A stretch of 64,000 nt of DNA from Fomes fomentarius (lineage: Eukaryota; Basidiomycota; Agaricomycetes; Polyporales; Polyporaceae). The notes beneath the pieces are model-generated. The model saw nothing but the letters and a program-made list of their open reading frames with translations, was not told the DNA's origin and ran no database searches. Every line of letters begins with the position of its first letter. Within the stretch, counting starts at the first letter, position 1. The position numbers and the translations under genes are program-made. Where the stretch lies: contig JABYQN010000001.1 in assembly GCA_022606135.1 (NCBI GenBank), positions 62,001-126,000 on the forward strand, in the 5' to 3' direction. This document shows, piece by piece, positions 34,397 to 44,516 of this stretch.

Positions 34397-36644
34397 TCAC
34401 AATCTCTTGACCTTAAGTAGCATCTCCGGCTTGGCGCCCTCCTTCCCCATCGTGGGATACATGAGGGCAGCCGAATTCCAGACGACTCGTTGGTCCACTA
34501 AGTGCAGAGAGAAGTGTGTGAGGAGGACACATAAGTAGACCTCTACGTGCGAGTAGCAGGGGGGAAAGTTGTCAGCAACACAACCATCCTGCATTTGGAG
34601 GGCAGCAGCGTCACTTACTCATCTCCAGTTCAGCGAACTTGAGCCCTCTATAGCGCAAAGTCAGCCATGCTTGATCATAGTGAGCCTGAGATACTCACAT
34701 GCAGGAGCGCGAGCCAGCAGCAAACGTTAATCTGAACGCAAGGCAGGTCAGGCTCGCGCAATCGCGGCGAACGGTCTCGAGCTACGTACAGATTGGAATA
34801 GAGATTCGGTAGCCCTGATTTCTCCACCTCTGCCGGGAGAGGGGAGAGCCAGCGCTCAGGCTTCCATGCGAGTGCATCGTCGCCCCATAGATCCTTGTTC
34901 GTGTTACTTGCTTGAATGTGCAGGATAACCATGGTTCCCTTCGGAACAATGATCTCACTGATCAACGAGCCATCTCGTCCTCGCACTGGAGACGAAAGCG
35001 GGATGACGTGGTCCTTTGCCGCACTATAGATATAGTGAGCGATCCTCAATGTGTAAGAGATGATATGAGACGAACGCGCGCGAAGTTAGAGGTGCCGGTG
35101 CATATGCACGCAAGGTCTCGCGGATGACGGCATCGAGGTATGGGAGCTTCATGAGCTCGTCATAGGCGACATCGATCGAACCATTCTGAGTCGCCTCGAG
35201 GAGCTCTGCGCGAAGCTTCTCTTGTACCGTCATGTTGCCTGCAAGAAGGTGTAGGATTCGAGACAGGGCATTGGACGTAGTATCCATGCCTGCGATCATG
35301 AACGTGCTATTATACCGTGAACGAGATGTTAGCAACTCGCAACGTTCAACCGGAGAGATATTTACGCCATTTGCGACACGATCTCCTCGTCGGACATCCT
35401 CTCGTTCTCCGCAACGGCCATGTTTGCTTTCACTGGTTTCTAGAGGTCAACAAGGGAACTTGAGGAACACGACGCCGGTGCTTACAACAGATACTCATGA
35501 TATCCTTCCCCTGTCCAACGTGCTCCGCAAGTATGCTGCCGCCCTCGCGTAGTGTCCGCTTTCGGTCGGCGATGATCTCCTGCGAGCGTTCGAAGATGGC
35601 GTCGGAGAGGTGTATGACCGTTCGAATGCGTCGCATGGGGATGAAAGTGAGAATCCATCGCAAGGTTGCGTCGGAGAAGAAGATCGAGGCCTTCTCTATA
35701 AGGAGGGTCATAAGGCCCACTTCCTCCACCCTGGTTCTGTAACAATCTGGAGTTCGCAATAACGCGTGGAGCATGACGAGTGATGACTCACAAGAACAGC
35801 TTTAGTGACTCTCCGAAAGCGTCCAAGGAGTCATCAGCAGCATTGTCGAAAGAGTACCCCAGTCCGGCTTGTCCCAGTATCTCGAGCGTCGTTCGGCTAT
35901 TCCAACTGGACATGTCGATTATTCCATCTTCCGGAAGCCGACTTTCGATTGCTGCCTGCATCTGCCACGATGTGAGACACGCAAACAGGTCACTTAAGCT
36001 CTGACCGCGATGCTAACCTTGTGCACGACAGAGTAGAAGATATCGGTCATGTCGCGCAAGTGAGCTGTCGAGAAGACCGGATTCAGGAGCTTACGCTACC
36101 TTCGGTGTTCGGATTTATCGTTGACGGAGAAGATGCCGGGACCCTGGAGCACCTTTAAGACGCTTTGGGGGGCAGTTATTATCTCACCACTCAAGGAGAA
36201 CGTAGAGACTTACTGTGACGGTGTGAGGCGCTTGGGGTAGAGGTCCTGATCCTTGACCAGGACGGAGTGCAGCGCCCTCGGATCATGGATCAAGAGCATA
36301 CGCATCTGAAAGACGTACGAAGATCAGCTGCGAAGGAGTCAAACGACATATGCGGGCAGCTCACTCGCAAAAACCCATTGATCTTGGAGACGGGACCATA
36401 TGTTTCCGCATAAGACGCCCATTTCTTCCACGCTTGGGAGGAGGCAATCTCGGGGACGTTGCCTTTTGATAATCCTTTTCAGATGGTGCTCAATGATTCA
36501 ATCAGACGACGGACCTAGGAAGAACGACACCGGAGCAGGACCTGAGAGGTTGTCAAGTGGAGATTTGACCCAACAGTTGCGATATATTTGCCAGACGACC
36601 AAGAGGGCAGTGATGGCGAGTGCGACCACGGAGAGTTGGTTCAT
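34397..36644 (-). pseudogene. cytochrome P450 with one premature stop
   Basis: Tandem paralogue of the gene at 31413-33714. Start at 36644 (MNQLSVVALAITALLVVWQI), hinge PLDNLSGPAPVSFFLG, LIHDPRALHSVLVKDQD, VLQGPGIFSVND, I-helix AGMDTTSNALSR, ETLR, WKPERW, haem loop FAAGSRSC followed after an intron by IGLKFAELEM, and the end KPEMLLKVKRL. The only lesion found is TAG at 36096-36098, in EHRR-stop-RKLLNPVFS. Both neighbouring P450s have Gln there, so this is most simply a CAG to TAG change. If the base is an assembly error, the gene would be functional. Confidence 0.8.
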
Positions 36645-38617
36645 GATGTCTCACCAGACAAGTACAAAGGACGTTAGGTTCTCAACGTCGACTTGCCCCC
36701 TGTGGAGGAGTGCGTTCGGACTATGTACAGTTTGTCGTGGCCATCGGAGAGACAGGATGAATGTCCTCCACTCGGGCGTCTAACGGGCGGTGTAAACCAG
36801 TGATGGAGATGCGAGACCTGTGCGAGACCTAGGTACGTATTACTAGTCTCCAATGGCATGCCGAGAAGACAATCGTCGATCTTTTCTTATTATGAGTTAC
36901 TGGGTAAATGGCCACTGGCCAGTCGAGCGCTGTGTCGGGCACATAAAATGATCCTGCAGTGGGCATCCGGCTGACATACTATGTACTACCCTAAGCTGGC
37001 CGAGCATGGCGACGATATAGTGGCATATTATATCACGGCCCGGCTCCGGGGGAAGGTATGTAGGCAGGTAGCCTAAAATCAAGACCTTCTGCGGTTTACC
37101 GTGGGGGGGGGAGTTGTGTCGAATTTATATGTGCGGGGCCGAAAACGATTTGATCCAAGATCATGCCGGTTCCAGTTGGTACAGTACCTCTTGGAGCGGT
37201 GTATAAAAGTACTCGCCTCAACTCATGCGTCACGGCAGAGTGCGAAACTAAACTGCTGCAGCGTACATACGATGACCAACCCGCAGTCTGAACCTGTGCC
37301 TGCCTGTGCGTGTATGGGAAATCCTTATGACATGGTTCTGAATAGTGACAGATGAAGAGAGCAGTTATAAGGGCTATTGAAATGCACCCACCAATGTAAG
37401 AGCCACCTGCTGGGTGTCGACTGCCAAGGTCACGAGAGAGTGACTGGTTTTGGTTGGGAAATGATTACACTGTTTGCCGGTCGGCTGACTGGTACACATG
37501 GCGAATTGATCAACCGAATTTGGCAATGCTAGCAGCCCTTCCTTGTTCAAGAACTTCGTCAACCCCTCACCAAGGACAAGGACACTGCTCAATAGTACCT
37601 GGCCTTTGATTGACGATAGCATGGAATTCAATACAGCCTGATTCGGACGAAGAACTATCATACATGCAATACAACAATCCATGTCCCATATCCGATAAGG
37701 CAATCTAGACGCCCATGAAGTGAGGCGATGGCGCTCATGGGACAACATCTAGATTCTAGACCAAGCATGTAACCCTCGCAGTCTCCCGGTATGCATGAAG
37801 CCCTCTAATCCAGTGCTTTTGTGTTCCTCGGGGCCATGGCACGCCCCCTGCCTTCTCTCGCAAATATTGCGGTCTGCGTGTTAGTCTCTGTCCCACGAGC
37901 ACCGAAGTCAATACCAATTCCATGTCGGCTGCACGCATATCCTCCGAGCTGTCATCGCCCACAACCCCACAGGCCAGGCACTCACCAGCAAGTGAATCAA
38001 TGATCGTCGTTCATCTTCCGCAAGATCTAAACCTGATTGACGTTCACGTTGCCTCTTGCCACACCTGAGGCCTGCCGATCGGGGTGTGTGCACGCCGCAC
38101 ATACAGTGTATCCACACGCGTCCGAGCATCAAGGTTAACGTTCAGGCCTCGGGCTGCCATTAAACCTCTTCTCCTGGGCCCGGAGTCCCGAGACTGACAG
38201 AACCCAAAGACGCTGTCCGTAGAGGTGTCCAATGAACGTCGGACATGCGCGCTAAGAGCAACGGTCACTTGACATACTTGCTACACGAGTTTCATTTTCG
38301 CCGTGTGAGTTGATCAACTCGACCCTGTATGACAATGCTAATGTCAGCTTCGTGTAGCATAGTTCCGAGGCGTCAGAGGACGGAGTACGTACGGCATTTA
38401 GAGTGCTTAGGCTCTAGAGCAGCCGTGGCTGCGGGCCCACTCGCACTAGTAGCTCTAATGTTAATAGCGCTCGCGGCAACGCGGTATCGTACAGGGTCCA
38501 GACGTCCATGACGCAACTAGCCACACGCCAATAGCTGTAGCGTCAATGATAGAGTTGGGGCCAGACTAGGTAGTCATAAGGCCTCGGAACGGAGAACGAA
38601 ATCGACAAATTGAGACA
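36645..38617. other. gene-poor region
   Basis: About 2 kb without a supported gene on either strand; frames are short and unrelated to known domains. Contains an eight-G run near 37102-37110. The reason for the gap is unknown; old repeats may be present but cannot be recognised from a single copy. Confidence 0.5.
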
Positions 38618-39289
38618 TTGCACATCACCCGAGGTGGACTGAAGCGGCGCTCTTCGGGAATTCCGAGCTCTCACGGGGGCTTGCGAAAGACAGCAGGTGA
38701 GCCCGAGGTTTCATACCGCAGCTTTCCAGAAGAACGTGGAGAAGATGAAGAAGTCGTGGCATACTATGATAATAAAGACGTCGAACCGCGGTCAGCAGAC
38801 CATCCGGCGTCCCATGCTCATCGATCTATCTCTGGTACCTGTCTGGGCCATGGAGCGGGTCCCATGCTTGTATACAAACATGGTGCTGGCAGCACACGGT
38901 CGTTCAGGATTCGTCGATGTCTCATCGTCCTATATGAAGGTGACCCAATGAGCATGCGACACCAGGGCATCGTTAGGCTGGTTCGCGAACTTGACATGTT
39001 AAACACTCTCCATCTCCACCCGCGCTCCGTCAAATCACCGGCTTCTGGGGATCCGAGCGGCGAGGGCGACTTCTCGCTGGCCACGTTCCGACACTCGTGG
39101 GGTGTGGCACTGCCTTGCTGGTATCTGGGCAGGCCGGTTCCTGCGCAGATGAAGTATGAAGCACCGCCTCGCCGCGCAGCGAACCTTCTCCCCACTTCTC
39201 GCCTACCATTTTGCGAGTTCCTGGGTTCTGGGCGAAGGAGATATGAGCACGCACAAATCACTGATTCACCGTGGATCACACAGGTTTGA
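38618..39289 (+). other. open frame of 223 codons, possible F-box/LRR remnant
   Basis: The frame starts MHITRGGLKRRSSGIPSSHG and contains LVRELDMLNTLHLHPRS and FSLATFRHSWGVALPCWYLG, which faintly resemble leucine-rich parts of basidiomycete F-box proteins. No F-box is present, and other frames on both strands are also open because the stretch is GC-rich. Treated as unproven. Confidence 0.2.
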
Positions 39290-40252
39290 CTGGGGCGACC
39301 CCAAGTGAGAGGACTGAGACCGTGCGCTACCTGTCGGGTGTGTATTACGACAAGTTGCAGCTCGGAAGGTCGCAGCAGAAGAAGATACCGGAGGCGAGGT
39401 GCATCGAGGCAGGATATAGCATGGACCCGGCGAGAACGATGCCTGGAGAGGGAGAAGCGAGCACGAGCTGAAGGTATCGATGCGGCGAGATAGGCAGGAA
39501 ATTGGCGAGCCGGCCTCGTGTTCGGTGCGTGCGGGGTCAGGTCTTATGTAGTTGACGGGTATGATACGTTCGATGTTGGGCGCATCTTTGTGGAATTTCC
39601 GTCAGATTGCGCGCGCGAGTACCCGTGAGCACGAACCACACTGAGAATTAACAGGATGAACATCACATCAGAGTGCAGACTGAGAAGAGAACGCAAGACG
39701 CAGTTTCAGCGACGCTGAGCTTGGTTGGGCAGTGAATTTACGAAGAGGTCGAATAAAAATGAATGAACAAGAGTCGAGCGACGTTCGGCTGGAGGCATTG
39801 GAGAACACAGGATTGTGAAAGGCAAAGGCGGCCCCGTTGTACGCGCAGTTACAGACTGCTCGGAAATGATACAACTTACAAGATGATAGGCGCAAGGTAG
39901 CGGGGACCTCTGACACCTGCAGTACACCGGCCCGCAAGGGATTGATAATCAGTCATGTAAAGGCTTACTTATGTTGACCCATAAGCGAAAGAGGCAGTGC
40001 TGATCCGGTAAGCAAAGCTGTAGCAAACGGATAATCAATAGCCGCGCCATGCAGGGAAAGTAAGCGAGGTGCCCGGGGTCTCTTGGTGAGGAGTGGAAAG
40101 ATGTCCCCCAGCGCATGTTCGACGTCTTGGGCTCCTTGTCTCCTCCTACTTTCGAGCTCGTCGTCCACGCCGGTATTCCGCACGCAAACATGGCCTTGTA
40201 ACTTGCTGGAGACGACCATCGTGAGTGTCTTCACCTTGCTGCTCGATCCCAG
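39290..40252. other. intergenic, no supported gene
   Basis: Only short frames. It leads into the fold-back hairpin at 40253. Confidence 0.5.
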
Positions 40253-40308
40253 GTGTTGTTTTCTGCCAGTCGTCGATACTGGTATCGACGACTGGCAGAA
40301 AACAACAC
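40253..40308. repeat. perfect 27-bp inverted repeat with a 2-bp loop
   Basis: The left arm 40253-40279 (starts GTGTTGTTTTCTGCCAGTCG) and right arm 40282-40308 are exact reverse complements separated by TG. It lies 87 bp upstream of the ATG at 40396, so it falls in the promoter or 5' leader of that gene. A transcript through it could form a 27-bp hairpin, and the DNA could extrude a cruciform. The perfect match suggests a recent origin or strong constraint. Confidence 0.9.
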
Positions 40309-40395
40309 TGCTGGCGCCGACGGGGCAACGGTGACAAAGCATTGTTCAACTGACTCCCAGTTTTTTCAGCGACGGTTACCTACAACGCCATTATA

Positions 40396-42471
40396 ATGAC
40401 CATAGCGTGCCGGGCACACTGTTCGCCCGTTGACGACATTTCTTCTTCCTACCATTTCCCGCTATCTCCCATCGACACCCACTTCCAACTGTGGCGATCT
40501 TCGCCATCCTCATGCGACATCGCCAACCCCGGCCCAGCGATTCTTTCGGAAACCCAAGACCTACGCGCGAAATCCACGCATCATCGACAAAGTCAGCCGT
40601 ATCCATCCCCGCCTCTCACCGACGCCGCACTCGCATCTACCGTACCACTCCCAGAAGTTCCTGGTGAACCCCCGAGACACTCGTTCTCGTCGTCCGATTA
40701 CCGGGATTTCGTCGATGAGAACATGTCACACGATGTTGCTCGCTACACCGTGCCGCTATCTCCGCCCCCGACTGCACTCATCGGTGTCAAGGATCTGCCT
40801 CAGGGAGAGGATTTCCAGGAAGGGGAGCATCAGGTAGAATCGTGGAAGTATGGTGGGGACGCCGCGGAGAGAGGTGTGAGCGTACCGTTCTTCCCACCGG
40901 TACGTGATGACTCTGGCTTTGAAGAGTTTGGTACGCAGGAAGGACATGAAGAGGACCACAAGTTCCACGGTTCTCATGCGGGGCAGTCCTTGATTGAGCC
41001 TACCTCGGTGTGGAGTCCCCACTCGCCGCTGAGTATGGACGAGGGCTTGCCCGACTTTCCTTCTCTTCATGACATGCTATCCATTCGGAGTAGCGGTCAT
41101 CACGGTCATCACGACGCTCCCCTCTCACCAGTTAGCCCCTCCGATGGCGAGAGTCAGTCGGACGACTGGGCTTCGGGATCGGAGATGGACTGGGCCTACA
41201 GTCCGAGTCCAACATACGCAGATATCTCCGCCCCACCGTCCCCCAAGCCTGGCTGTCTCTCCCTAGACCTCGGTGAATGCGAGCCCCATTGGTTTACCGG
41301 CGATCAGCCTACGCCTCTTCCGGAGGACCACAGTCCTTTCTCTTCCACATTCCATCATCCCCTCCACTTTCACCCTCCGTCCGGAGACCTCGATACTGAC
41401 TATCCTGACACCGTAATGCCCTCGGAGGACGATGACGACAACACAGTACTACCTCCCGCATCCCCACGGAAACGACTGCTCAACGACCTTTACGACCCCA
41501 TCCTACCCCATGGAGATGCAGTCCTCACCCCTGTTCCTCGATCGCCACATACTTCTCTCTTCTCCTTACCTGACTGCGACATGGAGGATCCTCCAGAGGC
41601 GCCGTCATCTCCGCACTCGCCTCACCGCGCCCTGCCGGTACTCGATGACGACGGAATGTCGCCCCCATTAACAGAGCAGTGCGCTCTGCCAATGGAAACG
41701 ATTTCCCCGTCTCTTCTCGGGGGCGCACCGGAACAACAACCCGGTCTCGGTCTCTTCCTTCAACCCATCTCGGATCTTCCGCTGGCCCGCTCTCCTTCCC
41801 CGAGTGAAGATGACTTCGGTTTCCTTGACGTGCAACTCGATCCCGAGTCAGCTAACGTCGAGATTGACGAATTCCTCGCCCTGCGAGCTCTTCGGAAGCA
41901 TGCACTCGCACAGGAACGCGCCGCACGGATGACTGAAGCGGATCTCAACGAGCGGATCACAGCCGCCGCCAGCGTCCTGCTCCCTCCGTCGCACGCGGAG
42001 GGTGGCTCTGACACGGACTCAGACGGGGATGACGTGCACATGCATTGCGACATGGATATTATGGAGAAGCGCGCCCGCAAGCGCGACCTCCATGTCCTCA
42101 TGGATATGCGTGCTGAAGCACGTCGCACTCGCAAGCTGCAGAAGCAGCGCTCGAAGGAGATCGGTGCGCTCCTTGACTTCAAGATGCACGGCCCGATGTC
42201 GCCGATGGAGGGACTACCCCCACTCGTCGGCGGCAAGGGCTGGACGAGGAGTATCGCACACCTCGTTGCGCACATGGTTTTCCGCCGTCGCGATCGAAGT
42301 CGTCCGCTCGAGGGCAGGGCGCCTGCTGGGTCACCCGCGGAGTCGCGATGTCCGCGAAGAAACTCTGGTCTGCGTATGTCTGTGTCTGCTGAGGATCTGT
42401 TGCTATCTATGTCTACGGCAAGCGGACGCGAGGACGCGGACGAGGACGAGGATGACGACATGGAGATGTGA
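40396..42471 (+). CDS. large acidic Ser/Pro-rich protein of unknown function
   Basis: A single uninterrupted frame of 691 codons, ending DADEDEDDDMEM-stop. Composition: many SP and PP pairs (for example PLSPPPTALIG, PLSPVSPSDGES, SPTYADISAPPSPKPG), acidic stretches (MPSEDDDDNTV), and a basic, helical segment near residues 560-600 (MEKRARKRDLHVLMDMRAEA followed by RRTRKLQKQRSKE) that could be a coiled coil or nuclear localisation signal. SP/TP density suggests regulation by proline-directed kinases. No catalytic domain, signal peptide or membrane segment is seen. Basidiomycete proteins of this style are generally annotated hypothetical. The ATG at 40396 is the first in frame; MSHD at about residue 109 is an alternative. 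Confidence 0.7.
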   Translation: MTIACRAHCSPVDDISSSYHFPLSPIDTHFQLWRSSPSSCDIANPGPAILSETQDLRAKSTHHRQSQPYPSPPLTDAALASTVPLPEVPGEPPRHSFSSSDYRDFVDENMSHDVARYTVPLSPPPTALIGVKDLPQGEDFQEGEHQVESWKYGGDAAERGVSVPFFPPVRDDSGFEEFGTQEGHEEDHKFHGSHAGQSLIEPTSVWSPHSPLSMDEGLPDFPSLHDMLSIRSSGHHGHHDAPLSPVSPSDGESQSDDWASGSEMDWAYSPSPTYADISAPPSPKPGCLSLDLGECEPHWFTGDQPTPLPEDHSPFSSTFHHPLHFHPPSGDLDTDYPDTVMPSEDDDDNTVLPPASPRKRLLNDLYDPILPHGDAVLTPVPRSPHTSLFSLPDCDMEDPPEAPSSPHSPHRALPVLDDDGMSPPLTEQCALPMETISPSLLGGAPEQQPGLGLFLQPISDLPLARSPSPSEDDFGFLDVQLDPESANVEIDEFLALRALRKHALAQERAARMTEADLNERITAAASVLLPPSHAEGGSDTDSDGDDVHMHCDMDIMEKRARKRDLHVLMDMRAEARRTRKLQKQRSKEIGALLDFKMHGPMSPMEGLPPLVGGKGWTRSIAHLVAHMVFRRRDRSRPLEGRAPAGSPAESRCPRRNSGLRMSVSAEDLLLSMSTASGREDADEDEDDDMEM

Positions 42472-44430
42472 TGTGACCGACCCTTTCTCCACTTTGTGAC
42501 GAGCAAAATGGTGCGTCGCGGTCGTCTGTGCCAGGCACGCTTTCGCTAACTTATTCTTATATTATCTCTGCTCTTTCTCTTTCGCACACGTACCTTATGC
42601 TATATCAACTGATGCACACGTACATTACGGTACACGCAACTAATGGCAGGCTGGAAGGCAACTGTGTACTATATCAACGCGTCATCCTTCATGCACTCAC
42701 CCGCATCTGTATCCATTATCCATGTTGTCATTAGCCGTCGGTTCTCGCATTCCGCATACCCTGCCAGTGCTCTCCAACTATTCCGGCATACCCTGCCTCA
42801 CCCGTGCTCAATGCTTTCCCAACTATTCACGGCTCTATCTTCTATCTCCCGATCGCCGTCCCATCGATTTTTCGTATGTGCGCCCGTCGTGTCGGCTTAG
42901 TCCATCTATTCATTGATCCGTATGTTTTTTCATCATGCTGTGAATGCAGAAGTGGACTTCTCCTCTGCTGCGCGCCCGTGGCGTCAGTACCTCCTCTTAC
43001 ATGGACTACCTACGTGTGCCATAATTTGAGTTCATTTCTCGGCTGATGCTTTTATTGGCCTGGGGTGCGACGTGCGTGGAAAGCCTGAGCCCGCAGTTCG
43101 CGTGAGGACGCGGCATGTTCACATCCTGGTAGTATCTCTAGCGTTTGGACGGCGTCGGATCGTCCGCGATCTTGATGCCTTGTTCGCCAGATCTTAATAG
43201 TAAGTACAAGTACGTCAGAGCCCGGCACTACGTAGGTGTGTGGTTACGCGATGACAGGAGTTGAATGAAGTTCGTAACCCGACCTCTTGGCGCTGGCGCC
43301 CACGTGGCTTGGAAGGTGCCAACCGCAGCGGCCCAGGTCACGATTGCATCGTTACTTGAACGCATACTACAACTTCGGATTCTTCCTAATACCTCCTACA
43401 ACTCGCGAAGTAGATGATCAATGGCACCTATGCAAGGCATAGGCTTGTCTAGCAGCATCAGGAACTATCCAACAGAGTGGCACTCGGTACTTTGGTTCCT
43501 CACCATCTGCCCTTGAGACGCCATCACCACTTCTGCTTCTTCAATTCCATCCATTGGTTGTCAAAGTTTACCAGAGTAGAAGCCTTGGGGTGTGGATGCT
43601 CGGACGATACCGAGCTGAAGATACTGGGAGACGTTCACAGACTTCCTATCTTGACCCGAAGTGTCACTGTGGATGATTCGTGAGTCGCTTTCATCAGGAC
43701 CGGCGATAAACCCCCGAGGCACGGGGTCCTCTTGCTAACACAAACTGAAGAAGCCCTGAGCTTTGGATGCTGAGAGAGCTGTACTGACTGCCTGTCTTGA
43801 CCCCACAGCGTCAAGTGTCATTGTGCTGCCGTCAAGCACTTTCATCATCATCAACCTCGGGACGGGATCCTCGTGCTGATATACACTTCTATGGCATGAA
43901 GCTAGTGATAACTGTTGACGATGTCCTATATGGAAGCGAAGATTCCTCGGCCTATCACGCACCTCATTGACCTCGATGACTCCTTCGCAACGATGATTCA
44001 CCCCTTGTCGATTAGTATGGCGTCTTACATCGGTCTCGTTGAGATCCGACGGCTTCATGCGCCCGACAAGAAACCATCCACATGGCCTCTCCGAAGATGT
44101 GGGGCGTACTCGCATCGCATGAAGCTCGGTGAGTGTTAACTGCTCTGCGGTAGACGCGGGATATTTATAGCACTGACCTACCAACAGTTCTCATCAACGT
44201 ACTTCCGCTCCAACGCATGGCAACACGCTTCGACATCACCCGCTCTCCATGGTCGAGCAACGATATCAGCGCCATTTGTCCCGTTTTGCGACGTGCATGA
44301 CGACAGACGAGGGCTGCTTCCGTTATTCATGTCGATCGCGTAGGCTCCGACCATGCGCTCTTGAATCTCTATCTGTGCGCCTGTGTATCATTGCCCGCCT
44401 CGTGATCCATGCGAGGGCCGCACGAAGAGA
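42472..44430. other. intergenic region with a diverged direct repeat
   Basis: No supported gene over nearly 2 kb. Two stretches, about 43585-43745 and 43760-43890, share blocks such as GGATGCT, CTTGACCC, AAGTGTCA and GGTCCTC/GGATCCTC in the same order, a diverged tandem duplication. The frame at 43915-44139 is short and unidentified. Confidence 0.4.
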
Positions 44431-44440
44431 AGTATAAAAG
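44431..44440 (+). promoter_or_regulatory. TATA box of the sedolisin gene
   Basis: AGTATAAAAG lies about 80 bp before the ATG at 44517, in a typical position for a strongly expressed secreted-enzyme gene. Confidence 0.6.
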
Positions 44441-44516
44441 CTAGCAACGTCGAGCGCAACACTTCAAACTCAAGGTCCTGTTCTGCCCCGTCTCAACAGC
44501 CACCCCCCAGTTCGCC

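Noticed and set aside
27336..36644. Methyltransferase plus P450 genes as a biosynthetic gene cluster
   Set aside because: No PKS, NRPS, terpene synthase or prenyltransferase is in the window, one P450 is broken, and the methyltransferase belongs to a segmental duplication; co-location alone is not enough.
41760..42506. Minus-strand Ser/Arg-rich frame of 248 codons
   Set aside because: Mirror of the acidic Ser/Pro-rich protein on the plus strand.
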